The notes beneath the pieces were generated by a model that saw only the letters and a list, made by a program, of their open reading frames with translations, did no database searches and had not been told where the DNA came from. This document shows positions 1 to 16,688 of a stretch of 64,000 nucleotides of DNA, one piece after another. Numbering within the stretch: position 1 is the first letter of the stretch; the number at the start of each line of letters is the position of its first letter. Made by a program: the position numbers and the translations under genes. The DNA lies in assembly GCF_001577835.2 (NCBI RefSeq), contig NC_029525.1, forward strand, positions 18,234,016 to 18,298,015, given 5' to 3'. This DNA is from Coturnix japonica (taxonomy: Eukaryota > Chordata > Aves > Galliformes > Phasianidae).

Positions 1-849
1 TCACCCCAGCTGTGCCCCATGGCCACAGCCCTAAGCTCTGTGCCCCGTAGTCCCTCATCCCGTGGCTCTTTTGGGGCAGGCCACGTGCTGAGCGGTGTGC
101 TGCAAAATGAGATGGAGCTCAGCCAGCACCAGCTCTTTCTTGAAGGCACTGCAGCACTCCCCACCAGCACCCTGGCAGTAATAATAAGCCCCGGGGGGCA
201 CAGAGTGTAGCATCCACAGCAACGGGACGCAGTGCTGCTTACTGCAGCCTCAGGGGCCCCATGGAGCAGAGGGGTTTGGCCCTGCCACCAGTATGCAGGA
301 GCAAGGTCCGGCCCCATGCCCACAGCTCACCGCTCCCCAGCCCCACTGATGTGAGTAGCACAGACCAGACACAGGCCAGGGCTTTTGGAAATAGACTCTT
401 ATTTCCTACAAGCTCCAGGTGAGCTCAGGTTCCAGTCCACAGCGCCTGCCTGGCCCCTGGTACCTGTACATTGCTGTGCTGTGGTAGCCAGGCCCCAGCA
501 TGGGCTCCTCCGCAGGGCTCCAGGTGGGCACCTTCCCAGGCAGCCAAGCAAACACAGCAGGGCGGAGCCCATCACACCGGCCCACTGCCACCCTGCTACG
601 CACAGAGCAGTGCCCGGCCCATGCCCTCTGTGCCCAGCATCCAACAGCCTCTGTGCAGCCCTGCCACGGCAGTTCATTGAAATCTGAGAACACAGGACTA
701 ATAAATAAGAAGGCAGTAGCCTCTGCAGGTCTGGCGCCTCCTGCCCAGCACCGATGGCCTGCTGTGGGCTGTGTGTCTCTGCGGGCTGTGCTGGCACTGC
801 TGCTCCCACGCCGTGCAGCCACTCTGCTCCCATCCCACCCTGACAGGCA
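1..849. other. 3' flank and 3' UTR side of MAN2A2
   Basis: The part just below the MAN2A2 stop is its 3' UTR. I see no canonical AATAAA or ATTAAA on the minus strand here. The nearest candidate is a weak AATAAG-type hexamer at 398-403, so the 3' end is unresolved. In human the next gene in this direction is HDDC3, but no frame here resembles it or any other known family. Confidence 0.5.
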
Positions 850-3800
850 CTACCCCAGGCGGACGCGGAAAGTGGCAATTTCCATGGGGTGCAGCTGGAT
901 GTTGGTGCTGTTGGAGGCCGTGCCCAGTGGGTACATCAGGGTCAGCGAGGTAGGCTGCAGGGAGCTCAGCTCCAGCCCCTGGAACAGGCTGCCCAGAGCC
1001 AGCTAGAGAGAGACGAGTGGGTGCCACGCATGAGCAGGATGGGGCAGTCCCACACCATGCCCACCAGCAGCTGCTCATCCCCTCAGCACCCAAAGCACCG
1101 TGCTGACCCTGCCCAGCCTCTGCCCGTCCTCACTGAGGAGCGCAGTGCCCATACAAGGCTCCACAAACCCCCGCTGTGCATCTTGCAGTTTTGCTTAGGC
1201 AAGGGGCAGAGCTGGCTGAGTGCAGCTGCAGTGTGGGACCTCTGAACAGCCACCAGTTCTGGGATGTTGGTGCTAGGGGTCTGCAGGCCCCTCCTGCCCC
1301 TGCCCTGGCTTGGCTGGAGGACAGGATGCTTGCAGCGAGCCCAGTGCCAGGCACAGCAGGGTGCCCCGGTGCAGCTCCTACCTGGCCCTGGCTGGTGGTG
1401 CAGTTAAACCCCAGATTCTTGGCCTCCAGGCTGCAGTCAAAGCCTTTGCGGTGTAGGATCAGGGCTGCCTCAGCCGAGGGCAGTGAGTCGTCCTGCAGGA
1501 GCGAGGGTCATGCACAGCACTGTGCAGCAGCACCCCCAGGGTCACCCACCCCACGCAGCACGGGGCCACCACTCACCTCTGCCTGCAGAGTCCGCAGGTT
1601 GAGGATGTGGAAGTCACAGGGGAGGGTTGTGGAGAGGGGTGTGAAGGAGCGCAGGGCCGGCAGGGCTGGCTGCTGGGCCACCGGCAGGACCAGGGCCTCG
1701 GCGTTCAGGTGCATGGAGGTGAGGTGGCTCAGCAGCGAGGGGAAGCTGACCGGGCGGCCGTCCTGCACCTGAAAGAAGCAAAGTCAGCACTGGCTGCAGC
1801 GCCGGGGCAGCGGGCCCTCCAGCTCCATATGGAACCGGCACCAGGCGCCCGGAGCCCCCAGCCACAAACAGCATCTCCCTCCCCATCACCCAATGGCCGC
1901 CACACACAGCCCTCTGGTGGGACTACAAACCGCTACAGGCCTGGCTAGGCTAGTGCTAGCAGCTAGTGCACGAGACTGGGAGCGACAGCAGGGCCGGGCC
2001 GGCCGTTACCTCGGGGCTGCCGGTCCTGGTGCCAGGGAAGCCCAAGGCTTTAAGCACGGAGGCCAGTTTGGAAAAGAAGCCGGAGCTCTGAACGGGTAAA
2101 AGGGTGCAAGGATGGAGAGCAACGAGGTGACGAGAACACGGTGATGAGCGTGTGATGACAGCCTGCCCCACAGAGGGACAGCCACCACCACCCCCTGCAC
2201 ACTCACACCCTGGGCACCATCCCCGCAGTGCCGGCAGGGCGCCCTGCAGCCATCCACACACCGGTGTCTATGTGTTCCACACCCCCGTGGGCTCTGCCCA
2301 GCCCCACACCCTGCCCATGCACCTTGTTGGTGCTGCTGCGGCGCTCCAGGAGGAGGCGGAACCGGTTGCAGGTCCGCTTGTTGTCCTTCAGCCCTTGGCC
2401 CAGGCCCCGGTTGTCATCCTGCATGAGGCGCCGGTCCAGGATCACCTCCAGCTGGCCTGCAAAGAGCCCACACTGGCTCAGCACCACCCGGCCGCCCCAC
2501 ATGGCCCCAGCAGCCCCACAGCTCTGCCTCACCGCTGCCCAGGCTGGCGACCCCCAGGGCCTGGGCTGTGTGCAGGGTCAGGCGGCTCTGCGTGTCCTGG
2601 ATGTAGGCCATGGCGGGCATGGGATAGAAGTTGGCCTGCAGCGGCAGCTTCTGCTGGTACCTGCGGGGCTGGATCTGTCGAGGGATGGGGTCAGGAGAAG
2701 CAGTGGTGGGGCACCATCCCCATGGGCAGCTGCATCCCCCCCAGGCTGCTGGCACACCTGGAAGCCATTGAGGTCTGTGAAGAAGGTGTCATCGCTCTCG
2801 ATGTCGGTGCTGAAGCGCACGGCCAGCTCCTTGTTGACATGGTCACGGATGTCCACCAGGAACGACATGTCCAGGGACAGCCCCTCCAGCCCTGCGGGCA
2901 GCACTGAGGGTGGGCCCTGTGGGCAGCATCACCCCATGGCCCGGACCTCCCTGCGCAGCCTCACATCATCACCTGGTACGTTGTAGAGCCGCACCACGGT
3001 CTGGACATGCTGGTAGGAGCTGGAGACCTCAGAGAAGAGCGGACCCTCCGTCACTCGCACAATGGGGGGGTCCTTGGGGGCATAGGGCTGTGGGGAAGGA
3101 GGGCTGCGCTGAGCCTGCTGCTCCAGGACTGTCTCATGGCCGTGGGCATGACTGCCAGCCACACTCTCCAGTAGCCCTGTACCTTGGCCTCGCCATCAGG
3201 CAGGAAGAGATAGGCTCCGCTTTTGTCCTTGGACGTCCGGGTGCCGTAGATGAAGAACTCGGTGCTCACACGCTGCTCCCACTCGTCCCCAGCACGGCGG
3301 AGACTCTGCAGGGTAAAGGTGGCACGGCAGTGAGCTGCCCTCGCAGGAGGCAGCACTGAGGCACCCACCCTCCTTCAGCCCCCAGGCCTGCACCCACCTG
3401 CAGCAGGCCGGAGCTCCCTGAGAAGCAGCCGCGCAGGTGCTGGCTTTCCAGGCAGAAGTCGTCTGGGGCAGCCGGGAAGACCTGCACGGGGACGGCGTCC
3501 TGCTTGCGCACAGTCACATCCCGGCCGTGCAGGTACAGGCGGACGGAGGACTGCAGAGTGGTGTGGCCGTCAAAGGACTTCTGCAGCTGCAGCACACGCA
3601 GCCCCAGTGCAGGCAGGCGGGCAAGGATGGAGAGCTGTGGGCAGAGGGAGCCCTGAGCCAGCAGCTCCACAGAGGGCACTCGAGTGCTGCTGGCAGGGCC
3701 CCATGGCAGCAGCGGGCAGCGGGGCACGTCCCACCTGGTAGACGTCAGGCACCACATCGGTGGCAGAGCCCCAGTGTGCAGAGAGCTGGGCAGGCAGCGG

Positions 3801-6800
3801 CTGCCCATCCTCAGACAGCACACGCACGTGTGGGGTGTCCACCAGCAGCGGCACCAGGCTCAGGCGCTCCTGCTCCAGCGGGTTGAACACCACCAGGAAC
3901 CTGCGGGGTGGGGTTGCACGGGGATGGCTCAGCTCATGGCATCCCGTGTGCCCTGTGCCTGCAGCACCCAGCAGTGCCACGCGCCCATATCGCCTGCCCA
4001 CAAGACCCAACTTGGGGCAGCAGGACGGAGCCATACCGCGGTGAGGCATCCAGTTTGACCACAGTTCTCTCCGGGAGCGAGTCCTGGTTGAGGCGCGTGT
4101 CGTCCTGAGGAGATGTGTGGGTCAGAGCCAGGGCGTCCCTGTGAGCCCTGCCCGGCCCAGGGACCTGACACCCCCCCAGACCCCCAGCCCACATCAGGCA
4201 GTGCAGCTCACCACGCTGAGGAACGGTGTGGCCGGGTCATAGCGGTACGAGTCCTTGTCCCACAACACCAAGTAATGTGCGGCATTGATGATGACACGCT
4301 TCAGGTTGGTGAGGGAATGCAGCAGCCTGGGGCACAGCACTGCACAGTAAGCCACAACCCAGGGGCCCCATAGCCATAGCCATAGCCATAACCACAGCCA
4401 TAACCATAGCCATAGCCATAACCATAGCCATAGCCATAGCCATAACCATAGCCATAACCATAGCCATAACCATAGCCATAGCCATAGCCATAACCATAGC
4501 CATACCCACACCCAGCCCCACACCCAGCGGCCCCTGCCCGAGTCAGACCCCGGGGCCATGCCCTGCCACCCACACGCACCGCACTCCGTAGTCAACCACC
4601 ACGGCCTCCTTGGCGGTGCCAGTGATGGCGTCGTGGTGCTGGAAGAGCCCCAGGTTGCGGCGGGCACTGCTCAGCAGGCTGTAGTCGGACAGCGGGTAGC
4701 GGCTGCTGGCGCCGGCGCGGCGCGTGTGGGCCAGTGCCAGGCTGAACAGGAGCTCTGCCCCCCTGCGCAGGGACAGCGTCACCCCCCGCCCTGCCCTGGG
4801 ACCAGCCCCCAGCCGCCCCCAGCCGCCCCTCACCGGAGATGCGCCTCCAGCACACGGTCCAGACTCTTGTAGAAGGGCCGGGAGGTGAAGTAGCCCGTCC
4901 AGTAGTGGTCCTCCCGGTCGGCGTAGGAGAAGAAATCCCCGCTGAGCACGGGGAACCCAGGCGGCCTCATCCCCGGCACGATGCCCACCTTCTTGTACAG
5001 GGCGTCGAAGTAGTCAGACAGCGTCCCAAACTGCGCCTGCGGGGGCACGCAGCTCTGAGCGTGATGAAGCACAGAGGGGCTCCTCCCGCCGCCCACCCCC
5101 CACCCGCATTCCCCCCCACGCCGCTGCCCAGCGCCGCTCCTGGGCCGCTCGCCCTCCTGCACCTGCCTGCACGTGGAGCTGGGGCTGGGCGTTGAGGAAG
5201 TCAAAGATGCGCTGGTAGTTGAGGAACTGAGCGTCCCACTCCTGCGGTTTGTCATAGCGGAAATCGTCCCCCAGCGGCACCAGCAGCACTTTGGTGCGGT
5301 ACAGCTTGGACTTCTTGCGGTACTGGTCCAGCAGGAGCTGAGCTCTGCCGTGGAGTCAGGGCGTGAGGCTGCGGGCGGCCGGTGCGGCTCAGCGCTGCTC
5401 AGCCCCGCACTCACAGCACTCACCGCTCCGCCACGTTGGCCTCAGTGATGGCACGGGGCGGCACCTTCCAGGGGCAGTTGATGCGGCCGCCTGGCAGGCG
5501 CTTAAAGTCGAACTGGCAGCAGATTTTGGGGTCTGGCCCGCAGGTGTGGGGCACGTCGTAGCTGTAGAAGGGCATCATGTGGCAGAAGATGTCGGTGCTG
5601 GAGTCGGGGTCTGCAGGACCAAGGGCAGACAAGCATCAGCAATGGCTCTCCCTCTGCTGTCTCCTAGCAGAGGAGCCAGAACACCCAGAACGTGTGGGGG
5701 CACAGCAGATCTGACAGCAGCCAATGGCACATTCAGGTGACACCTTGGGGCCGTCCTGCAGAGCAAAACCACTGAAGAGCAGAGCCCCCCCTGCCCTGCA
5801 CTCCACTGCCCAGCCACGCAGGACAGCAGCCAGCAGCTTTTCCCAGCTGCCGCCACTCCTGCAGGTCCCCCCCCACCATGGCCACCTCCCCAGCAGTCCC
5901 TCACCCCACGTCTGTCTCCACATGAACTCCAGGTTCTGGGTGGCAGCAAAGTGCTTCTTGATGGCGTAGTGCACGCGCTGGATGACCATGCCTGTCAGGT
6001 TGGAGCGCTTCAACAGGTAGGGCATGGTGGAGCTGTACCCAAAGGGGTCGACGGCCCAGCCCGAGCGCGGTGTCACGCCTGGGGAACAGGGACCGTCAGC
6101 ACCCCTTGTGGTTCCCCCCCAGCATCCCACACCTCCAGCCCTGCGTCCTGCTCAGCTCTCACCAATGTTCTTCTCCAGCCACTGGTGCCCCTCGATTAGC
6201 TGGTCGATCATGGCAAAGTAGTGGGAATTCGCCTCGTCGGGCATCACCCAGCCACCCGTCACCATCTCCAGCTGCCCATTTCCCACCAGCCTGCGAAGGG
6301 CACCCATGCAGATGGGCAGCACTGTAGTGAGCTGCAGCAGAGCCCGGCTCTGGGCACGGATAGGGAGTGCGGGCCCTACCTCCGCACTGCAGCCCGCTTC
6401 TGGGCACTGATGTTATCCCACCACTTGGAGAAGAAGGAGATCTCAGACCAGATGAAGCGTCGGCGTGGGTCCTCCTGCATCTTCAGCACCATGCTGTTGA
6501 GGATGTGCTGCGTCTGGTCATAGTAGTACTTGTCAAAGGTCTTGATCCAGCCTGCCGGCGCAAGGGGGGTTGTCATGGGGGGTCTATCAGGCAGGGCAGG
6601 GGCTGGGATGGCTCCTCCCCTCCGTCCGCCTTCACCCCGCTTCTCACCAGGGTCATTGTGGGAGTGTGGCACCACGAACACCTGCAGGGGCTCAGTGTCC
6701 CACTCACTGGGCTCGTAGGTGATATCGAAGCCCTGCTTCCAGACACCGCCGTCCTGGTTGTCGAAGGGCAGCAGGGCGTACACGGCCAACATCTGCGGGG

Positions 6801-7368
6801 AACAGAACTCAGGATGGACCGCAGCCCCCAGCAGCGTGCAGCCGCCGGGCTCCTCTCTCCCCGCACAAGCACCGCGGATCCCTCCCAAGACCCTCACCTG
6901 CAGGTCGGGGCTCTCGCCTCCGGCCCCCAGGGCGAACTGGCAATCCTGCGGGGACACGGCGAGGAAGCTGGGCCGGCTCTCGGGGGGCAGCGCCCAGGAG
7001 CCGTTGTCGCGGCGGGGCGGCGCGGGCTGCCCGTCGGCGTGCGCCGTGAGCTCCAGCACCGAGTCCTTGATGTGGCTGATGATCTCGTGGTTCTCCTCCA
7101 GCAGCTGCTCCAGCTGCTCGATGCGGTTCTGCAGCACCGAGATCTGGCTCTGGGGACGCGAGCGCTGCGGTCACCGCGCTGTTCTGACCCGGGTCTCCCG
7201 CACGATCCCCGCATTATCAGCCCCGCGCCCGCTCACCCGGGGGAAGTTCCCCCCGCTCTGGTGGCGCGCAGGGTCGTGCTGCACGCGGTCCAGCATCAGG
7301 TAGAGGGAGAAGACGGCCACGCAGAAGATGGCAGCTCCACACACTGTCACCTGCTTCTTCAGCTTCAT
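850..7368 (-). CDS. MAN2A2: Alpha-mannosidase IIx (Golgi GH38 mannosidase), complete, 23 coding exons
   Basis: Type II Golgi membrane glycosidase that removes two mannoses from GlcNAcMan5GlcNAc2 during complex N-glycan synthesis. Coding exons, 5' to 3': 7237-7368, 6898-7149, 6648-6792, 6380-6551, 6163-6290, 5905-6078, 5424-5610, 5167-5344, 4834-5036, 4580-4762, 4212-4326, 4037-4104, 3735-3900, 3398-3634, 3183-3305, 2973-3087, 2758-2891, 2533-2674, 2323-2456, 2010-2087, 1577-1768, 1382-1492, 850-1002. They sum to 1173 aa, close to mammalian MAN2A2 (about 1150), and all phases agree. Short cytosolic tail (MKLKKQ), signal anchor at about residues 7-24, then a coiled-coil stem. Zinc ligands lie in PHSHNDPGW (His173, Asp175), the nucleophile Asp287 in SGWAVDPFG, and a further ligand in FQHHDAITG (His567). 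The start is the only Met before the anchor. Intron 8 (5037-5166) has a GC donor. The paralog MAN2A1 is less likely: near-identity to MAN2A2 in the C-terminal half and the FES-FURIN neighbourhood decide. Confidence 0.97.
4368..4505. repeat. Hexanucleotide (CCATAG/CCATAA)n array in MAN2A2 intron 10
   Basis: About 22 units of CCATAG with interspersed CCATAA fill half of the intron between the exons at 4580-4762 and 4212-4326. Variant units are interleaved rather than clustered, as expected for a slippage-prone microsatellite. Open frames through it (WLWLWL, GYGYGY, MAMVMA) are artefacts of the repeat. Confidence 0.95.
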
Positions 7369-13077
<5,709 letters not shown>

Positions 13078-13103
13078 GACACCACGGTCCTAGTGGGACG
13101 GGG

Positions 13104-15636
13104 CTGCAGAGCAGTGGGGCAGCCTGAGTTGTGACTCCAAAGCCCACACTGTGCTCAGCTATGTCCAGGGCCTTTTGATTCCCATGCTCCCCCTTCCCTC
13201 CCCCCCATAATCTCCCCACAGCTGTGCCCTGGCCAGCCCAGGGGCTGCTTTGTTGGGGGACAGACTGTGCCCTGCACAATCTGCCTTGCAAAACACATTC
13301 AAAGCAGGTGGGAGGGCTGCATGTGGCCAGCATGGAGTGGGGGCTGCCACAGGGACAGTGCTAGGGAGAAGGAAGCACAGGATCAAAAACCAGCAGCACT
13401 CAGCCATGTGACTAAGGGCAGTGGCACAGTGCCCCCACCATGGCCGGGAGCCCCAGCCCCGTGCAGCCCCAAGCTCTGACCCCATCCTGCCCAAATATGG
13501 GGTCAGCCCTGTGCCTATGTCAGGAACATCCAGGCAGGGAGGAAACTGCCGAGCCTGGAGCCCTCCCTGCATGTGGCCCTGGGGTGCTCAGCCCTGCGGC
13601 AGTGGAGCAGCCAGCAGCGGAGGGTGCTGCAGCCCAGCTCCACTCAGGACAAGATGTCCCAGCACAGACCACAACCCAACAGAGGAATGGGGCGGTAACC
13701 CCCCCCCAGCCCTACAGAGGGATCCCCCATCCCGCCAGCATGTTGCTGGGCATAGTGCCTCCAACCTGCGTGTGCCGCCAGGTCCGTGCTGCAGCGCTGG
13801 TGCTGGTGTGTTCCTGGGGTTGGGGCCGGTGCAACTGACCTGACGCAGCTCCGGCACCCAGAGAGGAACAGGAAACCCTGCACTGACCATACAACCATTG
13901 CGAGATTTCCTGCGCTTCCTCCCCTCCCTGCCAGTCTGCCGAGTTCGGGGCCAACTGTGTCACGCAGCCTCACTGCAGCTGTCAGCCCCCAGCCCCACCG
14001 CCTCTGCCAGCAGCCACGCACCAAGGCCTTCCTGCAGGACACCAGGGCTCTGTTTTGGCTGGACCACGCTGCGGTGCACAGCCCTCGTGGGCCCTGTCCT
14101 CAGCCCAGGCCCCTCAGGGATCTGACTCAGCAAAGCCCTTTCAGCCATCCCTGTGCCTGCAGCCACTCTCCCTGTCCTTGCTGCAGGGGCTGGCAGCGGC
14201 TTCTGGCCCCAAGGTAACGTTATGGACACCTGTAAGATACAAGTAATCTGCTTCCACTTTTTTAGGGAGTTCCTGACTTGCCTTCCCACAGTTGAGCAAC
14301 GCCAAGGAAGAGCACAGCATCCCAACACAGCACAGCTCAGCAGTGGGCAGCACAGCACAGCACAGCACGCCATGCTGCTGGAGCTCCTGGGCACCACTAG
14401 TGCTGGTCACCCTGGAAACAACCTTTCTCACAGCACATTTCAAGGTCAGAGCAGCAGCCGTGGCACACATAACCTGCCTCCAGCCGCCGCTGCCTGACCC
14501 CAAAGCCCATCCTGGAACAGGTTTATTTTCTGAGCTGCTGGTCATCCAGCACCATTTGCTCCTCGGACATCTGCAGCATTTGCACACGCTCAGCGAGTGC
14601 TGTGCCAGCTCGCAGCTTATCCCAGCCTGGCGTTGCCTGGCTTCTCCTGCACAGAGCAGGCTGTCCCTGCTGGCTCAGGGCTGGCTCTGGGCACTGAGCT
14701 CCACAGGGCTGGGGTCTGACTGTTGAGTCTGTGAGGATGGCTGTGCTGCAGGGCCCGATCCGTGACCGTGATTGCAGACAGCTCCACTCTGCAGCAGCCC
14801 CAACCACTGCCTGCAGCAGGAAGGTCACTGCGGGCTGCAGATCATTTGGTTTCACATCCTTCATCCCCTCTCTCACAGAAGAGCTTGGTGCTGCTGTGCT
14901 GCATGGGGCTGCATGGGTACTGCAAAGCCAGTGGCCGCATCTCGCCTGCAGTGCCTGTTTGTCCCTGCCTGGAGCTACCAACTCAGCCCTGCACAGCCCC
15001 AGCTGATGGCAGCAGGTGTGTGGCTGCAGCACAGCTCCAGGCAGGAGAGAGAGGGGAGAGCCATGGCAGCAGCTCCTGCAGCCATGTGCACACAACTGAG
15101 AACCGCTCGTGACCACAGGAGGATGCTGCGGCCAGGACGGCATGAGGGGCTCTGCAGAGAGGAGCTGCCTCCTTGTAAGCATGTGAGGGATGCAGCTCAG
15201 GGCTCGCCCTGGGGCCGGGGGCACAGTGAGGTTGGGTCTGGCTCCGTCTGCAGCTCACAGCCCATCTGTAGCAGGAGCGGAGCTGAGGACACCCGGCTGT
15301 TCACCCCGGGCTGCCTGCAGACATCGTGCTGCAGCTGAAGGGGCTGCACTGGGCGTGCTGCTGCAGTGTGAGCTCTGCAGCCTGCTGCCCCATTTCACTG
15401 CAGCCAAAATTAGCTCCACTCACAGTGTGTTTATGATCAGCAGCTGCTTCCCGTCACTCAGGTGACTGGAATGACCACCACCTGCGTGCCAGCACACCTT
15501 CAGCCCCCAGCCCTGGTGGGCTCCTCACCTCTGGGGAGGAGGAGGGTGGTCTCAGCCCCGTCCAGGGCCCCCCACAACCTCAGGGCAGCAGGACACATAG
15601 CACAGGCAGCGGAGCTGGTTTGCATAGTTCTGAACA
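13104..15636. other. FES-FURIN intergenic region, including the FES promoter side
   Basis: About 2.5 kb containing FES upstream sequence. An unlocated 5' noncoding exon of FES is expected here, because an acceptor precedes the ATG exon at about 13,104. A short CAGCA-type run lies at about 14,340-14,372. A minus-strand open frame at 14,523-15,224 ends at an AATAAA but has no family resemblance. No gene is supported. Confidence 0.5.
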
Positions 15637-15642
15637 TTTAAT
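15637..15642 (-). terminator. FURIN: Candidate poly(A) signal of FURIN
   Basis: ATTAAA on the minus strand about 1.05 kb after the FURIN stop, just past an unusually AT-rich 3' UTR stretch (15,660-15,770). Confidence 0.5.
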
Positions 15643-16688
15643 AACTCAGTCTCTCTAGCGTTATATCCACATCCATTAAATTAAAAACGGGCTCAGGAGG
15701 CAGCTCCCGGCTGATTAAATTACAAGAAAAAATTACTGTGCACCAAAAAGTTATTATAGAAAAATAGTCCTGTGGCCCCCCGCCAGCAGCTCCGTCCATG
15801 GGCCGGGGTTGGCATGGGGCAGGCAGGAGCCCGTGCCACAGCCTGGTGTGCAGTGGCGGTGGACGGCAAAGGGGCGGGTGGCACCGACCCCCACCATGCA
15901 GGGAGTGGGTTGAGGGTGGGGGGGTGCCGGGGGCTCTGGAGGGGAGCAGAACGGATTGTCACCAAGTGGGGGAAAGGCACATAGGGGCTGGGGCGGTGGG
16001 GCCATGGCTGCCAGCACAGCAGGCTCTGCCCAGCCCCTGCAGGGTGCAGGCAGAGCCGGGCACAGAGGGCACCAGCGCTGCCCAACAGACCCAGCAGCAC
16101 CGGCAGCCCTGCCCAGGACAGAACAGGGGCTGCTGCTGAGCAGAGGGCCCTCCCCGCACTGAGAGCTCAGCCTTGGGCACAGGGGAAGGCGCTGCCGTGC
16201 CCACAGCCTCCATCACTGGGCTCCGATCCGTGCTGCAGGTGGCCGTGATGGGACAGGCAGCAGTGGGCAAGGAGGTAGGGGGCTGAGGCCTGGCCATTAT
16301 TGCTGTTGAAGGGCACGGGTGGAGGCAGACAGGCCCTGGGGAGCCTCAGGTAGCCCAGTCAGGGCAACGCCAACAAGGGCGCCCGGCCCCAACCCCTGCA
16401 GCCACATGTGGCCCCCAGCAACCGCCGGGGTAAAGCCGCAGGGTAAGGAATGCAGCTGCCAGCACAGAGCCAGCGCCAGGGATCTGGCCACACACCAGCA
16501 CAGGGCACAGCATGGACACGAGGCTGTGAGAGATGGTCTGGGACGGGGACAGCTCAGGGCTGAGGACGGTACCAGCAGTGGGGGGCCCAGAATGCCACGG
16601 AGGGGGACGGGGGCAGAGTCCAGGCCCCTCGGCCTCGCCTGCCCCGGCTCCGCAGTGCCAGGAGGAGGAGGGAGGGGCGGAGGGCTCA
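15643..16688 (-). other. FURIN: 3' UTR of FURIN
   Basis: Noncoding continuation of the last FURIN exon. The distal part (15,660-15,770) is AT-rich against a GC-rich background, typical of a conserved 3' UTR end carrying regulatory sites. No other gene is seen. Confidence 0.55.

Noticed and set aside
80-212. Short minus-strand frame with AYYYCQGAGGECC and LAELHLILQHTAQH
   Set aside because: About 50 codons, no similarity to HDDC3, UNC45A or RCCD1 that I can recall, and no supporting splice sites.
4194-4667. Minus-strand frame with long WLWL repeats resembling a membrane protein
   Set aside because: It is the CCATAG array in a MAN2A2 intron read through with part of the next exon.
14523-15224. 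Minus-strand frame of 233 codons ending exactly at an AATAAA
   Set aside because: The stop lies within the hexamer, but the peptide has no family similarity, many Cys/His/Ser from CA-rich sequence, and no splice context. Treated as chance.
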